Below, in pieces: positions 6,847 through 9,279 of a DNA stretch of 9,279 bases. The stretch covers positions 1-9,279 of the forward strand of contig CALLVB010000108.1 of NCBI GenBank assembly GCA_938010795.1. The letters are read 5' to 3'. The notes under the pieces are model-generated. The model was not told where the DNA came from. It ran no database searches and worked only from the letters and a program-made list of their open reading frames with translations. The first letter of the stretch is position 1. Each line of letters opens with the position of its first letter. The translations under genes were made by a program, and so were the position numbers. The DNA comes from Minisyncoccota bacterium. Lineage in GTDB: Bacteria; Patescibacteriota; Minisyncoccia; Phycocordibacterales; GCA-2747955.

Positions 6847-7628
6847 ACGAAATACATCTTGCTATATAGTACAAAAGCTGGACATTAAAACTAGTCCCGC
6901 ATTTCAAAGCAACACGACTAGTTGAGTATCCACATCCGGTCTGTACTTGGGTGCAGGCCATTTAACACGCGATCAGTGTTGGCGAACGAACGCACTGCTG
7001 ATGAATTATAATGAAAATCAATTCACAGAGTATAGGAACTATGCAGACCTATCACTCTAGCTACTGTGCATTTTCTGGTTGAGGATCCACTGTTAGACGG
7101 GGCCAAGGTGCCTTTTGTCCTGGTTGTTATTACGAGAATCTGAATTCAATAAATATACGGGTGATATCAATGAATTGAAATGGCATTTTATTATTGATAA
7201 ATGAAAGGGGTATAAAGGGAATGAAACCCATAGTGAAATCACTCAAGCTTGTCAAAAAGCTTTCCGCAAGGAATCTGCTAACTTGAGTACCGGTACTTCG
7301 TTAAGTGAAGTTGTCAGCAATATGAACCTTCTACTTGACCATTTACCAACATAGTAGTCAACAGGTACTAATCCCACCGATCAAATGGACAGGTTTGATT
7401 CTTTGTCATATGTAGAACTAGGTTTATTTTACTTTTTATGGTCTTGATCCATAACCTTTCAGAAATAGGCTCGATAGCATTATCTGTCCTACCGATTAAA
7501 AGGATAACTAGAAAGCAGCATCATATTTCATAGATCATTAAAGGCGATTCGTGTAAGAGTACCTGTTACTTTAACAATAGTTGGAATGATGAATTCGTTT
7601 ACATAAAGAAGCAGCAGGCACGACTACT

Positions 7629-7751
7629 ATGGCCCGACTCGTTAAGAGAGAGGAGTCGTCCGAAATATATTTGCTATTGTACTGTCCAGAGCATTACGAT
7701 GGTCAACTTGATGGCAATGTCGAACACAATATCACTTGCGGAGTAACATAA
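7629..7751 (+). CDS. Small open frame, 40 residues, unassigned
   Basis: The ATG at 7629 has a good animal initiation context (A at -3, G at +4) and the frame runs to TAA at 7749-7751. The peptide begins MARLVKREESSEIYLLLYCP and has two cysteines but no signal peptide, membrane segment or recognised motif. The frame is open for a further 11 codons upstream. Length and isolation make chance the likeliest explanation. It is recorded because of the start context and the ordinary amino-acid mix. Confidence 0.12.
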   Translation: MARLVKREESSEIYLLLYCPEHYDGQLDGNVEHNITCGVT

Positions 7752-8084
7752 CAGAACAGAAGTAATCACTTTCTCGGTATTTCGGAGCCAAAACGTAATA
7801 TTTTGTAGCCCATACAAATAATTAGCCGACAGTCATTTGATTTGTCATGCCCCGTAAATAAATATTAGGTTAACTAAGAACGTTGTTTGAGGCACAGCAC
7901 ACCTGTTTGAGTTTTATAAATTTATTTGTAAAATTATACAAAGACCAAACACCTCTAAATTGACTTACGTTTCCCTTCTCTTTTACTTTAAAAAATGTGA
8001 ACCTTGCCCTACAGTTTTTGTGCACTAAAGGACTGGTGAATTATTTTTGAAGTGCCGCCCAAACACTACAGGCATAGATTAAGC

Positions 8085-8260
8085 ACTAGTACCGATATTA
8101 TCTTTATCTATGGGTATAGCACAAGTCTCTACATCTCCAGAAGAGACCGGGAGTCGAGGCCTGGAGAGGTGCTGCGGGCAACACAGGTTGCACCATAGAC
8201 AAACATAATACCGTACTAGTTCTTTGTCTATGTGTTGCACTGAACTCTCTACATGTGCCA
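8085..8260. mobile_element. Inverted-repeat element with a third repeated arm
   Basis: Positions 8085-8113 and the reverse complement of 8193-8220 are the same roughly 29-base arm with about four differences. Both begin ACTAGTAC and end TCTATGG. The arms enclose 79 bases that include GACCGGGAGTCGAGG, loosely like a tRNA B box. Immediately outside, 8221-8260 is a direct imperfect copy of 8101-8139 (TCTTT-TCTATG through CTCTACAT). The inner word CATAGACAAA (8194-8203) pairs perfectly with TTTGTCTATG (8223-8232). I recall similar sequence being repetitive in amphioxus, but could not check. No target-site duplication is visible, and the minus-strand open frame 8079-8282 is carried by this repeat and is not a gene. 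Confidence 0.5.
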
Positions 8261-8708
8261 TTCTCTCGTTAGTCTGGAGCAAAGACAGGTCTGTGGTCTG
8301 GAGCTAAATACGATTAACTTCCGACTGCAAGCTCGCGTTATATTTTCCCCAAGTACAGACGTGTCTTTATTTCCGGGCGATACTTCTATGAAGACGCCTC
8401 GTGCATGGGCTTTTATTCCTTTCTCTTTCGCACCAGTTCCTCTTTGGAGAATTCCTTCAAACGTTGGCTGAGCTTAACTTGCCAGGTGAAAACATACCAG
8501 CAAAGACCATACAAGTCAATCCAACATTTTTGTTCTTTTAATCCATTTTGTCGTTTGAACTGCAAGATGCCACCCACTGATTCGCTTTATTGTCGTCACA
8601 ATCTTTGAAAAGAACTCCCAACGACTGAAAGACCCAACTCTTCTTGGCCTGTTCCTTCAAATTCCTTGACTCACACCAGGCTGTTACCAGCCTGAATTCA
8701 GAGCTCTA
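8249..8708 (-). other. Staggered minus-strand open frames, possible decayed gene
   Basis: Three overlapping minus-strand frames follow one another. One is open over 8705-8541 with stop at 8538 (contains AKKSWVFQSLGVLFKDCDDN). The next is open over 8586-8416 with stop at 8413 (contains KEQKCWIDLYGLCWY and LKEFSKEELVRKRKE). The last is open over 8473-8252 with stop at 8249 (contains HARGVFIEVSPGNKDTSVLG). None has a good start, and each hands over to the next in a different frame, as expected of a frameshifted relic. A plus-strand open frame of 72 codons (8253-8471) overlaps the last in the opposite sense and is equally plausible, which weakens the case. The family is not recognised. Confidence 0.2.
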
Positions 8709-9085
8709 GGTCTCTTTCGTTTTACATCCATCAAGAGATTAAGTCGTTATGTGCCACCCAATAGTGCCACAAAAAATCCCGAGAGCTCCCGCTGTATGGC
8801 TATATCTTGTTTAAATTAGACAACCCACCGCCCAAATCAAGTAAATATTACTAAATAATATTCGCCAATGTTGTTTGTGAAAGTATTCCAGGTGCTTCTC
8901 CAGGTCATCGAAGATGTAATAGCTATCTTTTATCTTGGAAGATCTACTTAGTTGTTACTCATTCGCAAGCCCGAAGCGGTTGGCGATGCAACTTTTATTG
9001 CCGTGACCATGGAATTTGATCAGTGCGCTTCAAAGTTAGCTTCGATGGCCCGTCGTGGCCGTGGCTAAGGTCCGTTCAATTCATA
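8709..9085. other. Non-coding stretch, nothing recognised
   Basis: No open frame of note and no repeat longer than about a dozen bases. The word ATAGTGCCACA at 8761-8771 recurs at 6521-6531. Confidence 0.6.
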
Positions 9086-9145
9086 TCTGAAATGTGTGGT
9101 GTCACCTTTCAACTAAGAGCTCTGACGTGACATCAGGAGTTCAGC
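9086..9145 (+). pseudogene. Degenerate C2H2 zinc finger remnant
   Basis: In the frame starting at 9086 the translation reads SEMCGVTFQLRALT, a stop (TGA at 9128-9130), then HQEFS. This matches a C2H2 finger with Ser for the first Cys, the second Cys followed by G-x-x-F, one codon missing before the conserved Leu, a stop just before the first His, and Ser at the last His position. The DNA word TGAAATGTGTGG is shared with the finger at residues 486-506 of the intact gene (from 4507), and similarity continues patchily, including CTA-GAGAG. It looks like a decayed copy from the same finger family. Chance cannot be excluded over so short a stretch. Confidence 0.35.
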
Positions 9146-9279
9146 CTATGAGGGCGCTTGCTTTCAGTAGAAACTACAGCAGACAGTAACCACTAACCAG
9201 CATAGGAATTAGGAACACATGTTATCCGGGTATTACACCCAAACAAAGCGCTAATCTCACTGAAAGGTAAGGGTTGATG
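9146..9279. other. Window edge, nothing recognised
   Basis: No open frame, repeat or signal is evident between the finger remnant and the end of the window. Confidence 0.5.

Larger units (their letters stand above)
6400..8080. other. Non-coding stretch, no gene recognised
   Basis: AT-leaning sequence without a long open frame. It contains the direct duplication at 6825-6846, AATAAA at 7148 and 7856, the palindrome AGTACCGGTACT at 7286-7297, a small open frame at 7629-7751 and an AT-rich near-palindrome around 7913-7935. A short protein-like run near 7050-7130 (including VEDPLLDGAKVPF) is only 35 codons and has no start, so it is probably chance. Confidence 0.6.

Noticed and set aside
8079..8282. 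67-codon minus-strand frame with many cysteines (YVCLWCNLCCPQH)
   Set aside because: It coincides with the inverted-repeat element at 8085-8260, so the apparent cysteine motif is a translation of repeat DNA.
9123..9130. CRE-like TGACGTGA
   Set aside because: One mismatch from the consensus, no promoter context, and it lies within the zinc finger remnant.
1..9279. CRISPR array, bacterial operon, rRNA or tRNA gene
   Set aside because: No regularly spaced repeats with unique spacers, no ribosome-binding-site-led gene chain, and no recognisable rRNA or cloverleaf sequence.

Overview
The window looks like metazoan nuclear DNA. It holds one long uninterrupted coding exon for a C2H2 zinc finger protein, AT-leaning non-coding DNA on both sides, metazoan-style splice and polyadenylation signals, and no bacterial operon structure. 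A dispersed repeat module, a strongly over-represented palindromic octamer (TACCGGTA) and an exact NRF-1-type palindrome suggest an invertebrate deuterostome. Amphioxus (Branchiostoma) is my best guess, from memory of similar repeats, and is held with only moderate confidence.

Layout. Positions 1-2805 are non-coding: a short tandem repeat at the left edge, an NRF-1-like site (109-120), several perfect hairpins, homopolymer runs and a small fold-back insertion (1929-1979) flanked by 9-bp direct repeats. A good splice acceptor ends at 2826. From there an apparently single exon carries a leader of about 220 nt, whose only upstream ATG is immediately followed by TGA, and then the 852-residue coding region 3050-5608. 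A candidate poly(A) signal lies at 6262. Positions 5751-6200 contain protein-like open frames that keep changing frame, so they may be an eroded gene or exons I cannot join. Positions 6400-8080 are mostly featureless. An inverted-repeat element lies at 8085-8260, staggered minus-strand open frames at 8249-8708, and a crippled C2H2-finger remnant at 9086-9145.

The zinc finger protein is the centre of interest. It has six recognisable C2H2 fingers, the last missing its final histidine, plus degenerate ones. Between fingers 2 and 3 sit two tandem copies of a module matching a phospho-regulated SUMO-interacting motif (hydrophobic-D-L-T followed by SESEDEE). The tail carries four SUMO-acceptor consensus sites (IKQE, VKAE, IKPE, VKDE). 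The predicted protein could therefore both bind SUMO and be SUMO-modified, an architecture that would suit a SUMO-dependent chromatin or transcription factor. This comes from motif reading only.

Apart from this gene I cannot support any complete gene. The remaining calls are fragments, repeats or candidate regulatory sites and are scored accordingly.
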